64,000 bases of DNA from Chloroflexota bacterium (GCA_021324795.1 JAJPIK010000102.1:82953-146952); one strand, 5' to 3'. Counted from the first letter of the stretch, positions 41,855 through 51,617 are shown. Numbers and translations: made by a program. The notes: a model not told the origin generated them from the sequence alone.

Positions 41855-43018
41855 CTAACTTAGCTCGACCCGTTCCCCCACCTTCTTCTCGTCGATTTCG
41901 ATTCCTAATCCTGGCTCGATCGGCAGAGAGAGCGAGCCACCCTCTGGCTGGACAAAGCGGGTGTGAAAGTGCTGCTTACCAACCTGGGCGCGGATGAGAT
42001 ACTCAGCCATCGGGCAGGTAGCCGGCGATTGGGCAGCAATGACGTTGAGCGCGGCGTGGAGAGAGTGGCCGTGGGGGATGACGTTGCGTCCGTAGGCCGA
42101 GGCGAGGGCACAGATCTTCACCAATTCACTGATTCCGCCGCACCAATCGGGATCCGCCTGAATCACGTCGACCGCGTCGGCCTGGAGAAGCTGAAGGAAG
42201 CCCCAGCGGGTATATTCATGCTCGCCGGTCGCGATCGGCACCCGGCTGTTCCGACGAATTGCCACGAAGTCGCCGATCCGATCAGGTGGCACCGGCTCTT
42301 CTAGCCAACGTGGGCGATACTCGGCGATCCGCTCGAGCATGCGTATCGCATAGGTCGCATCCCAGCCCATAAAGCAATCGACCATGATCTCGACGTTGGG
42401 TCCGACCGCCTCGCGAACCGTGCGGATCAGGGCGACGTTTTTCTCCATGCCTTCCAAGCCATCGCTTGGGCCGTGACGGAAGAACCACTTCTGCGCCTTA
42501 TATCCCAGTTCGACGGCCATCTGAGCGCGCTCGCGCACGAGGCCAGGCTCGTGGGAAAAGCCCAGCATCGAGGCGTAGCAATCGACGCGCTCGCGGGTCG
42601 GTCCGCCGAGCAAACGGTAGATCGGAACGTTATAAACCTTGCCGCGCAGATCCCAGAGGGCGCAATCGACCGCGCTGATCGCCATCATTTCGTAGCCCTT
42701 GCGGGCATGGCGATCTTGTCGATAAAGAAGATCCCAGAGAAACTCACCCGCCAGTGGGTCCCGTCCCACCAGATGGGATGCCAGTTTTTCTCGGATGATC
42801 GTCGCCGTTTCGGTAAAGATCGGGCCGAAGAGGCCACTGATCCCATTATCGGTATCGATCTGTGTGTAAACCGCGCTCAGGCGAGTAGCTCGCGTTTGTG
42901 ATGGTGCCCGCGCGGCGAATTCCGGATAGGCATCGAGCATGCCAACCTGGCGCTCCTCGCTCGGATCGAGGTCAGTGGGACCGGAGACGCGAAAGCAGCG
43001 AACGGCGGTGATTTTCAT
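41855..43018 (-). CDS. Enolase-superfamily dehydratase, L-rhamnonate dehydratase-like
   Basis: This 387-residue enzyme belongs to the mandelate racemase/muconate lactonising group and most resembles L-rhamnonate dehydratase. Signatures are the segment KAQKWFFRHGPSDG near 175, the metal ligands in IMVDCFMGWD, RWLEEPVPPD and ATGEHEYTRWG, and the general base in NVIPHGHS. These residues would remove water from a sugar acid to give a 2-keto-3-deoxy acid. GAGGAG precedes the ATG at 43018. A 2-keto-3-deoxy acid could then go to the HpcH/HpaI aldolase at 54350, though they are 12 kb apart. Fuconate or galactonate specificity cannot be excluded. Confidence 0.87.
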   Translation of the reverse strand: MKITAVRCFRVSGPTDLDPSEERQVGMLDAYPEFAARAPSQTRATRLSAVYTQIDTDNGISGLFGPIFTETATIIREKLASHLVGRDPLAGEFLWDLLYRQDRHARKGYEMMAISAVDCALWDLRGKVYNVPIYRLLGGPTRERVDCYASMLGFSHEPGLVRERAQMAVELGYKAQKWFFRHGPSDGLEGMEKNVALIRTVREAVGPNVEIMVDCFMGWDATYAIRMLERIAEYRPRWLEEPVPPDRIGDFVAIRRNSRVPIATGEHEYTRWGFLQLLQADAVDVIQADPDWCGGISELVKICALASAYGRNVIPHGHSLHAALNVIAAQSPATCPMAEYLIRAQVGKQHFHTRFVQPEGGSLSLPIEPGLGIEIDEKKVGERVELS

Positions 43019-43294
43019 CGATTGCTCCTCATTTGATTGAGTATGGGGATTATAACCGACAGCTTGGCTTCTCCGAGTAGCTGGAGACAATCAGCAAATA
43101 ACCCCACGGGATCCGCGAGCAGATAGAAAGAGCCAACGACGGCAAGTCTGGAGACAGAGGAGCTATCCCATGTCCGAACGGGAAAGAGTGAGGACAATCC
43201 TTCACTATGTCACCAGCAGCGCCGCCTGGGTTTCTCCATCGAAAATGTGGAGGCGTGAACTGCTTGACCTCCTCAGCCCGTGCAACACCCGGAC

Positions 43295-44356
43295 CTACTG
43301 GTCGTTGATTGGGAAATGCATCCTTCTCCCACCGGCCGCGCTCGATTGGAGAATACCAAGGAGGATGGCCAGCACTCGCCGCCCGTCTTCGCCAGTCGAT
43401 GACCCTTGACCACCGTGCTCGATTAGTCTAATAAGCTCCTCAATCGCTGCGACGAGATCCCCTCGCGTTGTGTGAGGTGAGCGTAAAGGACTAACAGCGG
43501 GAAGACCATCATCGAGGAATCGCCAGATCTCCCCAACGTGGCTGCCGATCCGGAGCCGTCCAGTCTCGCCAATCAAATCCAGCTCGAAGTTGGCAGGTGT
43601 TCCTTTCGATGCATTCACGAAGGCACGCACACCATTTTGGAATTGAATGATCGCACTCCCGCCTGGATCGGTAGCCGGATCTCGCCCGCCATCTCCGGCG
43701 TAGCGTGGCCCGTAATCACGATGCTCGTCGTCGAGTTCGCCGCTGACCCAAAGAGGCTCTGCTTCGGCGAACAGACAGACCGTGTCGATCAAATGTGTGC
43801 CGTTGCGGAAGAGCATCGCGCGCGACCCGCCGAGCGTCGCGACAATGCGACGGAGCGATCCGATTGCCCCGGACCGGACCAGGCGGCGCGCCTCCAGGTA
43901 CTCCGGATACCAGCGACGAGTGTGGTCGATGAGCAGGGGAACGTTGCGGCGGGCGCAGGCAGCGATCATCCGATCCGCATCGGCCAGGGTGGTGGCGATC
44001 GGCTTTTCGCAAAAGATGCCTCTGACGCTGGCCGCGACCGCGTCGACGACGATCTGGGCGTGGCGATGGTCGGAAGTCACCACGCTCAGCAGATCGATCT
44101 GCTCACGGGCAAGCATCTCCCGATAGTCGCTGTAGCCACGGGCCTCCGGAAAAACGCTACCCCATTCCTTACAGAACCGGCTAACCAGTGCGGGAGCCAG
44201 ATCGCACACCGCGACGACGGTCGTGGTGGGTATTCGAGCGTAGGCAGCGGCGTGAGAGTGCGGCATCAGTTCACCAAGCACCGGGTCCGGTCCAGGCTGC
44301 GCAGGTCCAGCCGCGATGCCGGTCAGCCCGACGATCGCCGCGCGATAGGTTGCCAT
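43295..44356 (-). CDS. Gfo/Idh/MocA family oxidoreductase
   Basis: This 353-residue protein is an NAD(P)-dependent sugar or inositol oxidoreductase. The N-terminal Rossmann fold is YRAAIVGLTGIAAGPAQPG, with an atypical glycine loop that carries an insert of about 20 residues (PDPVLGELMPHSHAAAYA) before the next helix. The EKP motif is complete (IFCEKPIATTLADADRM, about 125), and DHTRRWYPEY holds the usual active-site Arg/Tyr region. The HLIDTVCLF segment contains the catalytic His. The ATG at 44356 has AGAGGAAA ahead of it. Its length fits the family. The substrate is unknown; neighbours suggest sugar-acid metabolism. Confidence 0.87.
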   Translation of the reverse strand: MATYRAAIVGLTGIAAGPAQPGPDPVLGELMPHSHAAAYARIPTTTVVAVCDLAPALVSRFCKEWGSVFPEARGYSDYREMLAREQIDLLSVVTSDHRHAQIVVDAVAASVRGIFCEKPIATTLADADRMIAACARRNVPLLIDHTRRWYPEYLEARRLVRSGAIGSLRRIVATLGGSRAMLFRNGTHLIDTVCLFAEAEPLWVSGELDDEHRDYGPRYAGDGGRDPATDPGGSAIIQFQNGVRAFVNASKGTPANFELDLIGETGRLRIGSHVGEIWRFLDDGLPAVSPLRSPHTTRGDLVAAIEELIRLIEHGGQGSSTGEDGRRVLAILLGILQSSAAGGRRMHFPINDQ

Positions 44357-44579
44357 GTTTCCTCTCCTGAAACTCTCTCTCCGATTGTACGGTTGATCAA
44401 CGGTGCTTACAACTTGCCCTGCTCCAGATGCGACCAAACGATCAAAAGAGAACCGCAAGGCGGTAGGGCGAGAGTCAGGGCTCTTCCCCTATCCAAGACC
44501 CAAGCACCTCCTACCGCACGCCGGCGCGGCGACACGACGCTGGCCCCAGCCGCGCCGGGAACTTCCCGGTCGATCTCGA

Positions 44580-45086
44580 TTATGCTGCACTGATGAACCG
44601 ATGGAAGATCTCGGCAACCAGGGGCGACTGGCTCTCATAGCGTAAGATCGTGCGAATCGTCGGGCTATCGAAGATCAAGTGGCCGAGGATCAGGATGATC
44701 AGGACGAGTGTCGCCCGAAAATGCCAACGCCGTAGCTCGGGCCGACGGGTCAGCCATGGCTCACTCAAGGTTCGGCCAATCAGGAGCTGGGCAACGAGTA
44801 AGATCAGCGCACCGACGGCGAAGTCAAGGCCAAGCTGGTCGACGCCACGGCTGAGGCCAGAAGTGATCGCGGCAAGGCCATGAGCGAGGGCCAGCGCAGC
44901 GATCAGATAGCCAAGCCAGTAGTGGGGACGCAGTCGGAGTAGGTAAGGCTTGGCATCAGGGAATATCAAGCCAAGGCCCCGGCTCAACGCGGTGGGACGA
45001 ACCAAAGGTGGGAGCAGAATCGTCGTGACGAGCAGAGCAATCAACAGCCAACCGCTATCGGTTATAAAAACGATGGGAGGTATCAA
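44580..45086 (-). CDS. Four-helix membrane protein, possibly b-type haem binding
   Basis: This 168-residue protein has four hydrophobic segments: about 8-27, 55-75, 85-105 and 122-142. Histidines lie inside or at the ends of helices 2 and 4 (ALAHGLAAI, RRWHFRATLVLIILILGHLI), an arrangement seen in small cytochrome b561-like or ferric-reductase-like domains. The haem suggestion is inference. The start is a TTG at 45086 with AAGGGGG seven bases upstream. It is divergent from the aldo/keto reductase gene and shares no obvious pathway with it. Confidence 0.65.
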   Translation of the reverse strand: MIPPIVFITDSGWLLIALLVTTILLPPLVRPTALSRGLGLIFPDAKPYLLRLRPHYWLGYLIAALALAHGLAAITSGLSRGVDQLGLDFAVGALILLVAQLLIGRTLSEPWLTRRPELRRWHFRATLVLIILILGHLIFDSPTIRTILRYESQSPLVAEIFHRFISAA

Positions 45087-45153
45087 ACATCAACCCCCTT
45101 CCCCATCCCCTATAATGAGAGCATCGATTTTCTCGAAGAGGATGAAAAGGCCA

Positions 45154-46089
45154 ATGGAATATCGACGACTTGGCGGCAGCGGACTGATGGTCTCGGCGGT
45201 GGGCTTGGGTGGCAACACCTACGGGCGCTACTGCGACGCCGCCCAGACCGCGGCGGTGATTCAGCACGCTCTGGAGCTCGGAATCAATCACGTTGATACC
45301 TCGGATAGCTATTCGCGCGGCGTCTCGGAAGAATATGTCGGCAAGGCGCTGCTTGGCCGACGTCATGACATGGTGATCGCAACCAAGGTTGCTAGCCCAA
45401 TGGGTGACGGACCAAACGACGTAGGGTTGTCGTACCGGCGGATCATCGCCTGCTGCGAGGCGAGCTTGCGGCGTTTGCAGACCGATTACATCGACCTTTA
45501 TTACATGCACCGGCCGGATCCGCGTACGCCGCTTGCCGAGTCGCTGCGTGCCTTCGATGATCTCATGCGTCAGGGCAAAGTCCGCTACGTCGGCATCTCG
45601 AACTTTCCCGCGTGGCTCGCTTGCGATGCCCACTGGATCGCCGACCGGCGTGGCTACCCGGCGCCGGTGGTAACCCAGAATCAGTATAACGTGCTCAGCC
45701 GTTCAATCGAAAGTGAGCTCATACCCTTCTGCCGAAGCCACAGCGTTGGCATCATTCCTTACTCGCCGCTGGCCGGCGGACTGCTGACCGGCAAGTATCG
45801 CCGGGGTCAGCCGCTCCAACCGGGGGTTCGCGCTTATGATAACCCGAATATGCAGCGCCAGCTCACCGAGCAAAACCTGGCCACCGTCGAGCGCCTCGAA
45901 GGCTTTGCGCGCGACCACGGTCACAGCGTTGGCGAGCTCGCCATTTCCTGGCTGTTAGCTCATCCGGAAGTCTCCTCGGTAATCGCTGGTGTCACCAAGC
46001 CGGAACAGGTCGACGAAAATGCCAAGGCCGCCGACTGGAAGCTCAGTGCCGAGGACGTCAAGGCGATCGACGAAATCGTGACCGGGTAG
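45154..46089 (+). CDS. Aldo/keto reductase
   Basis: This 311-residue NADPH-dependent carbonyl reductase opens with EYRRLGGSGLMVSAVGLGG, as in the YghZ/Kv-beta group. The catalytic tetrad can be seen: Asp and Tyr in VDTSDSYSRGVSEEYVG (about 50-56), Lys in VIATKVASP (about 82) and His in LYYMHRPDPRTP (about 118). The C-terminal cofactor region (EVSSVIAGVTKPEQVDEN) is typical. The start at 45154 is family-like; an ATG at 45142 would add four residues. It precedes the galactonate-dehydratase-like gene by 74 bases and may supply or consume the same sugar. Confidence 0.9.
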   Translation: MEYRRLGGSGLMVSAVGLGGNTYGRYCDAAQTAAVIQHALELGINHVDTSDSYSRGVSEEYVGKALLGRRHDMVIATKVASPMGDGPNDVGLSYRRIIACCEASLRRLQTDYIDLYYMHRPDPRTPLAESLRAFDDLMRQGKVRYVGISNFPAWLACDAHWIADRRGYPAPVVTQNQYNVLSRSIESELIPFCRSHSVGIIPYSPLAGGLLTGKYRRGQPLQPGVRAYDNPNMQRQLTEQNLATVERLEGFARDHGHSVGELAISWLLAHPEVSSVIAGVTKPEQVDENAKAADWKLSAEDVKAIDEIVTG

Positions 46090-46163
46090 GAATCAGAACC
46101 CAGGAGTCGGGAGGCGGGGATACGGGAAAGGGCTGACTCCTTGCTCTCAACACCGGAGGGGTC

Positions 46164-47354
46164 ATGAAGATTGAACGCTTGGAGATACTCCGGGTGCCGC
46201 CGAGCTGGGTGTGGCTGAAGGTCTACACCGACGAGGGAATCACCGGCCTGGGTGAGCCCTATCTGGAAGGGCATCCGGAAAGTGTGATCGCCGAGGTCCA
46301 GCGGCTGGAACCGTTGTTGATTGGGAAGGATCCTCGGCAGATCGAGGCGCTTTGGAAGGCGATGTACGAGGCCGGCATGGGCTATAAGGGCGGCCCGGTC
46401 ACCATGAGCGCGATCAGTGGGATTGACATCGCTTTGTGGGATATCGCCGGCAAGGCGGCCGGGCTGCCGATTTACCAGATGCTGGGCGGCGCCTGCCGTG
46501 ACCGGGTGAAGGTTTACCGAGCGGTCGGCGGCACGCTGCCGTATTGCGTCGAGCCCGGGCTGCCCTACCGAGCCGGGCGAGGCAAGCGGCCATTTGCCGA
46601 CCGTAACGATCCCCAGACCTGGGCCCGAGCCGCCGAGGAGTTAGTCCAGGGCTGGGGCTTTCGCTGCTTGAAAGTCCACTATAGTCTGGGCGACGGCCTT
46701 GAAGCGGCCGTTTGGGTGGATCAGGTGGCCGCGACTTTCGCGGCAGTGCGCGAGGGGGCTGGCCCGGGCATCGACGTCGCTGTTGACCTGCACAACCCAC
46801 ACCCGAGCATCGCCCGTCAACTGATCGAGGCGCTTGCGCCCTCGCGGCCGCTCTTCGTCGAGGAGCCAATGCCGGTCGAACGGATCGACGTGCTTGCCCA
46901 GATCGCCGCGCAGACGAAGCTGCCCATCGGCGCAGGCGAGCGCTGGATGGGCAAGTGGCCTTTCTTCGACGCGCTGAGCCGTGGGGCGCTCGCGGTAGTT
47001 CAACCGGATATCTGTCACGCCGGGGGAATTAGCGAATGCAAGAAGATCGCGGCGATTGCCGAGGCAGCCTACGCAAAAGTCGCGCTGCACTGTCCGTTAA
47101 GTCCACTCGCCCTGGCCGCTTCGATCCAGCTCGACGCTTGCCTGCCGAATTTCCTCGTCCAGGAGCACAACGAGGTCAACGACTGGCGTGTCGGTGCGGA
47201 CACCTATCTCGGCTACGGCTACATCAAAGACCCGTTCGTTCTCGGCTCCGACGGCTGCGTTGCGGTGCCAACCGGTCCGGGCCTGGGCATCGAGCTGGAC
47301 GAAGACGGTTTGAAGGGAATTATGGAAAAGCCCTGGTCGAGCCAGCGGGGATAG
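46164..47354 (+). CDS. Enolase-superfamily dehydratase, D-galactonate dehydratase-like
   Basis: This 396-residue enzyme has the galactonate-dehydratase arrangement. The capping domain starts MKIERLEILRVPPSWVWLKV. The barrel shows VAVDLHNPHPS (Asp ligand plus catalytic His, DxH), LFVEEPMPVE, GAGERWMGKW (third Glu ligand) and ALHCPLSPLALAAS (second catalytic His). These together point to removal of water from galactonate or a similar aldonic acid. A GGAGGGG site precedes the ATG. Together with the rhamnonate-type paralogue at 41855 it indicates that the organism degrades several sugar acids. Confidence 0.88.
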   Translation: MKIERLEILRVPPSWVWLKVYTDEGITGLGEPYLEGHPESVIAEVQRLEPLLIGKDPRQIEALWKAMYEAGMGYKGGPVTMSAISGIDIALWDIAGKAAGLPIYQMLGGACRDRVKVYRAVGGTLPYCVEPGLPYRAGRGKRPFADRNDPQTWARAAEELVQGWGFRCLKVHYSLGDGLEAAVWVDQVAATFAAVREGAGPGIDVAVDLHNPHPSIARQLIEALAPSRPLFVEEPMPVERIDVLAQIAAQTKLPIGAGERWMGKWPFFDALSRGALAVVQPDICHAGGISECKKIAAIAEAAYAKVALHCPLSPLALAASIQLDACLPNFLVQEHNEVNDWRVGADTYLGYGYIKDPFVLGSDGCVAVPTGPGLGIELDEDGLKGIMEKPWSSQRG

Positions 47355-47373
47355 GAAATGGCTTACTCCCCTG

Positions 47374-48114
47374 CTACTGCACCCCGGATGGACCGACGGC
47401 GCCCGATGCGACCGGCACGGCTGTCGGGGTAAGGGGATTAACGACGTTGAGTCCGAAAGTCACCGACGGATTGGTCGGCATGCTGCTCACATTTACGGTG
47501 AAGTGGCCGGTGGCTTTGCCCCGTAGTTGGAATGACAACGTCGTGTTATTGGGGGGATTGCCAATTTGCGCCTGCCAATCGGGTGGATCCACGGTGATCG
47601 TGACCCGGTAGGGCTGGAAGGCGCCGCCGCTGAGCGAGCCAATCGGGTCCGGGTAGTGGACGAGCACGCCAATCTCGCCACTGCCAACCGGGACAATCGC
47701 GGTCTGGCCGGGTGAGATCGTCTCATGCTTGGGGCTTTGGGAAATCACTTCGATTGAGACGTGGCTACTGGCCAATGGCGAGTGAGCAGCGGCCGGCGTG
47801 GTACTTGGCAAAGGGGTGATCGACGCGGGCGTTGGCCCGATTCCGGTCGGGGCCGGGTAGGCGCTACTCGCGGTTGGGATAGCCGGCGCAGGGGATCCGC
47901 CAATCGTGGTCGGAGAAGACAGTGCCGGATATCCACCGCTCGGGCTCGGGCGAGCCGGCTGGGTAGGCAGAGCTGGATAAGGACTACTCGACGTGGGGGC
48001 TGGGACTGCTGCGCTCGGGGTCGGGGAGGGGGAGCTGCTCGTGCTGCAAGCGGCGAGCACGACGACAGCGATGCTGCAAGAGATCGCCAGGAATACTGAG
48101 AATCGTAGCTTCAT
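47374..48114 (-). CDS. Proline/serine-rich lipoprotein of unknown function
   Basis: This 246-residue protein has a signal peptide with lipobox VLAAC at about residue 23. A linker of roughly 90 residues built of Ser/Pro/Thr/Ala runs follows, with repeated short units of SPYPALPT type. The C-terminal 120 residues form a likely beta-sandwich (HVSIEVISQSPKHETISPG, then SFQLRGKATGHFTVNV), with no catalytic motif. The ATG at 48114 directly opens the signal peptide. It is convergent with the dehydratase gene. It may be a surface protein; the role is unknown. Confidence 0.75.
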   Translation of the reverse strand: MKLRFSVFLAISCSIAVVVLAACSTSSSPSPTPSAAVPAPTSSSPYPALPTQPARPSPSGGYPALSSPTTIGGSPAPAIPTASSAYPAPTGIGPTPASITPLPSTTPAAAHSPLASSHVSIEVISQSPKHETISPGQTAIVPVGSGEIGVLVHYPDPIGSLSGGAFQPYRVTITVDPPDWQAQIGNPPNNTTLSFQLRGKATGHFTVNVSSMPTNPSVTFGLNVVNPLTPTAVPVASGAVGPSGVQ

Positions 48115-48300
48115 CAAGCTGCTCCGTGAGATGGGCGTTCGGTCCTGGACCTTCCCTGGACTCGCGTAGAGCAAGGAAAGGCCCGTGCCTTCTCTTAAGT
48201 CTACAGCGGAAAAGAGCGGGGAAGCGGTCATATTGGGATTAAAAAGAGGTTTCGGTCGCCATTGACCGAATCGCCGGCATCCCTGCCGACTAAGGGCGCA

Positions 48301-48862
48301 TCACTGTGAGATAAAGTATCGCTCAAGTACCATTAATGATGCATTAACACCGTGCTCTTCATCCCAATATTCGCGAACCCCGCGCTGGGAATACCGCTTG
48401 AGCGCGGCTTCTCAATCGCGACATTCGCTGGCCGCACGCGGCAAAAGGACCTCAGCAACGAGATCCGACGCGACGTGAAGATGTCCCCGTGGGTCAAGCG
48501 CAGCCGCCCAACCGCTTCGTTGCCTCCACACGACGTCAGAGGACTGCCCGTCAATGTCATTTTGCATTCCAGCGACACGTTCATTACTCTCGATAGCGGT
48601 GTACCACCGCTGCTCCCGCAGGAACAGTGCCGAAGCAATCGGGGATCACGTCGCCAGGTGCAAAAAGGACTTGCTGCCCGGGCGGCTGGAACCCGGGCAG
48701 CGACGGCAAAATACGGGGGATGAGTGTCCGTTGGGATCGGTCGTCCTCGACCGCGACGCCGACAACCCCGTCGGCAAAGCGCACCTTTGAGTTGGCACCA
48801 ATGACCCGTTGTCCAAGAGAAATAACGTAAGAACCGAGAAGACGTTTCAGTGAACAAATCAT
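48301..48862 (-). pseudogene. Decayed Uma2 (DUF820) family gene
   Basis: The minus strand carries the recognisable tail of a Uma2-family endonuclease-like protein split by lesions. SDLVAEVLLPRAASECRD is followed by an in-frame TGA (48412-48414), after which the frame resumes with EAALKRYSQRGVREYWDEEHG, matching the family pattern DLVVEVLSP...KLALYxxxGVREYW. Upstream, VLFAPGDVI lies in a different frame (the 92-residue open frame starting at 48862), so a frameshift near 48590 is also needed. The TGA may come from a CGA codon by one C-to-T change. The first 50 residues of that open frame do not match the family and could be unrelated sequence. Confidence 0.6.
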
Positions 48863-49102
48863 GAATTTCCTGATCCTACGGTTTCACCGAGCGAGGGAAG
48901 AGGATGTTTTTCGAGCTTCGCCAGTGAGGCCGAACGGGAACGACTGGATCAAGAAGTCTATCAGAGCGACCGGTGGAAGAACGAGATTGGCCCTCGGGTC
49001 GGAGAGATGATCGATCGGGATCAGATCAAGATCACACGGATCGAAGCGACGCCGAAATCGGTCGTTCAGGAGACAAGTGACGTTTATCCTATGCCTCCCT
49101 AA
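48854..49102 (+). pseudogene. NIPSNAP-like C-terminal fragment without start codon
   Basis: A plus-strand frame open from 48854 to the TAA at 49100-49102 encodes a tail such as FSSFASEAERERLDQEVYQS then DRWKNEIGPRVGEMIDRDQI, resembling the C-terminal half of NIPSNAP-family proteins. No ATG, GTG or TTG exists in frame, and the N-terminal half is absent. It is therefore a remnant. The adjoining Uma2 remnant marks the area as decaying DNA. Confidence 0.5.
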
Positions 49103-49214
49103 GAGGAAATGCCTAACCGGATCTGTAGACAGTACCTTGCCCGCACGCCTAGCATGAGCCTGTTCTCGATCGGCGATGATATCAGGCCTCAAGCTTGGGC
49201 AGGAAAGGGTACTT

Positions 49215-51617
49215 GTGACCGACATAGGCGTCCGAAACCAGACCGGTGATCCACGACCGGACAGTTATCGCGCTGATCTCCAACGAGTTCAGGAAGAGCT
49301 GCGCTTCCAAAAGGAACTGTTCGAGCATCAGAGAGAGGCCTTGCGCAACGTCGCCACGCACACACGTTGCATTCTTTGGCAGGGAACAGCTCAAGAGCGC
49401 GACGGAGCGCTGGCCTGGAATATCCAGGTCATCGACGAAGAGGCAGCTCAACGCGTGATTCCCCTCGTTATTGCGCCTGGCCAGACCTACGCCCAGGCGT
49501 GGAGTACCAGCATCCGACCAAAAGATCGAGAGCGTCTGACCAATCTAGTGGCGCGGGTCACCTCCGGCGCCTCCACCTACAGCGACGAGTTTGCCTGTAT
49601 GGGTGCGGACGGTCGGGTTTATTGGCTCTCCGAGTTGCTGCACGTTGAGCTGCTCCGGCCGGGCCTTTGGCGCCTCTTCGGGATCTGCGCTGACGTCACT
49701 CAACGCCGGAAGGATGAGCAAGCACTCGCGCGGCTTAGTCTTCAATACGAGGTGATTCTGAACGCGGCGGGAGATGGGATCACCGGCGTCGACGCTAACC
49801 AGCGCATTTCGTTTATGAATCCAGCGGCAGCACGGATGCTTGGCTACGAGATCGCAGAACTTCACGGCCAGGATCTCCACGCCACGATTCACCATACCCG
49901 TGCCGACGGCAGCTCCTATCCGGTTGACCAATGTCCGATCTACCGTGCCCTCCAGGATGGCGAGGTTCACCACGCCAGCAACGAGGTGTTCTGGCGAAAA
50001 GATGGGAATAGCTTCGTCGTCGAGTACACCTGCACCCCGATTCGTGAGCAGAATCAGATCGTCGGCGCGGTCGTGGCCTTCCACGACGTCACCGAACGGC
50101 GTATGATCGACCGTATGAAAGACGAGTTCATCTCGGTCGTCAGTCATGAGCTACGCACCCCGCTCACGTCGATTCGCGGTTCGCTCGGTCTCCTCGCCAG
50201 CGGTGTCCTCGGTTCCCTCCCAGAACAGGGCCAGCGCATGCTCGAGATCGCCGTGAATAACACCGATCGCCTGGTCCGCCTGATCAACGACATCCTCGAC
50301 ATCGAACGGATCGAGTCCGGTAAGGTGGCGATGGAAAAGAAGACCTGCGACTCTGCCGAGTTGATCCAGCAGGCCGTCGAGCTGGTCCAATCAATCGCTC
50401 AGGAGAGCGAGATCAGGCTAACGGTTTCGGCCGACTCCGTTCAGATCTGGGCAGATCCTGACCGCTTCGTCCAGGTGATGACCAATCTGCTGAGTAATGC
50501 GATCAAGTTTTCGCCCCCGGGTAGCAAGGTCACAATTCGCGCCCAGCACGAAAGGAATGAGCTTCAGATTCAAGTAAAAGATCAAGGCCGAGGAATTCCC
50601 TCTGACAAGCTGGAGGCGATTTTCGGTCGATTCCAACAAGTCGACGCCTCGGACTCGCGGGAAAAAGGAGGAACCGGCCTTGGCTTAGCGATCTGTCGCA
50701 GCATTATCCAACAACACGGCGGTCGGATCTGGGCCGAAAGCACACTGGGGAGCGGGAGTACCTTCTTCGTCGTCTTGCCCGCGCTCGCCGAGGCCTCGGG
50801 CAAAGAATCGGGCCTCGATCGGGACCGATCAGCCGGGGGTTTTCCGCGTCCAAACGCAAAGAGCGCAGGCAGCGCAGTTCTCCTCTGCGATGACGATCCG
50901 GCCATCCTCGAAGTCGTCAAAGCGCTCCTCGAAAACCGCGGCTACCGGGTCATTCTCGCCGACTCGGGACCGGCAGCGATCCGCGAGGCGGCGCGGCACT
51001 GTCCTAGCGTTATCTTGCTTGACCTCGTTATGCCGGGGATGGACGGCTGGGAAACCATGGCAATCCTTAAGCAACAGCCGGAGACGAAAGATATCCCAGT
51101 AATCATTTTCAGCGTGCTGTCACCGACCGGTGTGAACGCCGAGCGAACCGATGTTGCTGATTGGGTAGTAAAGCCGCTTGACGAAACGCCACTTTTTCGT
51201 GCATTGGAACGTGTGCTGGGCAGCTCGGGACGGGCCCCACGCGTGGTGATCGTCGAAGACGATCTGGACCTCGCCAACGTGCTCATGGCCATGTTCCAGC
51301 GCCACGGCATCGAGACAATTCATGCCACGACGGGACGGGAGGCGATTCGGCTCAGTCAGGAAGCGGATCCTGATCTGGTAGTGCTCGATCTCATCTTACC
51401 GAATGGGGATGGATTTTCGGTCGTCAACTGGCTTCGCCAGCACAACCGTTTGCATTCCACGCCACTCGTCGTCTACACCGCTCGCGACCTCGACGAGGCA
51501 GACCGCGAACGGCTGCGCCTTGGCTATACCCTGTTCCTCACCAAGGGACGGATCAGTCCTGACCAATTCGAGCAATACGTCGTCGGCTTGTTGAACCAGT
51601 TTGTGCCATTGCACTGA
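49215..51617 (+). CDS. Hybrid sensor histidine kinase with PAS domains and two receivers
   Basis: This cytoplasmic protein of about 800 residues lacks membrane helices. A coiled coil (about 15-45) leads into two PAS domains (about 45-170 and 180-305; the second has INPAAARML-like SFMNPAAARMLGYE). HisKA follows with the phospho-His in ISVVSHELRTPLTSIRGS. The ATPase domain has the N-box NLLSNAIKFS, DQGRGIP and GGTGLGLAI. Two receivers follow, with Asp in LLDLVMPGMDGWE and in VLDLILPNGDGFS. I chose the GTG at 49215 (GGAAAGGG ahead) over the ATG at 49176. A stand-alone receiver and a GGDEF protein gene follow in the operon. Confidence 0.93.
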   Translation: MTDIGVRNQTGDPRPDSYRADLQRVQEELRFQKELFEHQREALRNVATHTRCILWQGTAQERDGALAWNIQVIDEEAAQRVIPLVIAPGQTYAQAWSTSIRPKDRERLTNLVARVTSGASTYSDEFACMGADGRVYWLSELLHVELLRPGLWRLFGICADVTQRRKDEQALARLSLQYEVILNAAGDGITGVDANQRISFMNPAAARMLGYEIAELHGQDLHATIHHTRADGSSYPVDQCPIYRALQDGEVHHASNEVFWRKDGNSFVVEYTCTPIREQNQIVGAVVAFHDVTERRMIDRMKDEFISVVSHELRTPLTSIRGSLGLLASGVLGSLPEQGQRMLEIAVNNTDRLVRLINDILDIERIESGKVAMEKKTCDSAELIQQAVELVQSIAQESEIRLTVSADSVQIWADPDRFVQVMTNLLSNAIKFSPPGSKVTIRAQHERNELQIQVKDQGRGIPSDKLEAIFGRFQQVDASDSREKGGTGLGLAICRSIIQQHGGRIWAESTLGSGSTFFVVLPALAEASGKESGLDRDRSAGGFPRPNAKSAGSAVLLCDDDPAILEVVKALLENRGYRVILADSGPAAIREAARHCPSVILLDLVMPGMDGWETMAILKQQPETKDIPVIIFSVLSPTGVNAERTDVADWVVKPLDETPLFRALERVLGSSGRAPRVVIVEDDLDLANVLMAMFQRHGIETIHATTGREAIRLSQEADPDLVVLDLILPNGDGFSVVNWLRQHNRLHSTPLVVYTARDLDEADRERLRLGYTLFLTKGRISPDQFEQYVVGLLNQFVPLH

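Noticed and set aside
43170..43409. 79-residue plus-strand frame with a good AGAGGAG site
   Set aside because: It overlaps the end of the Gfo/Idh/MocA gene, has an unlikely composition after residue 50 and no recognisable motif; at best a remnant.
48352..48723. 123-residue plus-strand frame
   Set aside because: It is antisense to the Uma2 remnant, whose peptides are recognisable, and has no ribosome site.
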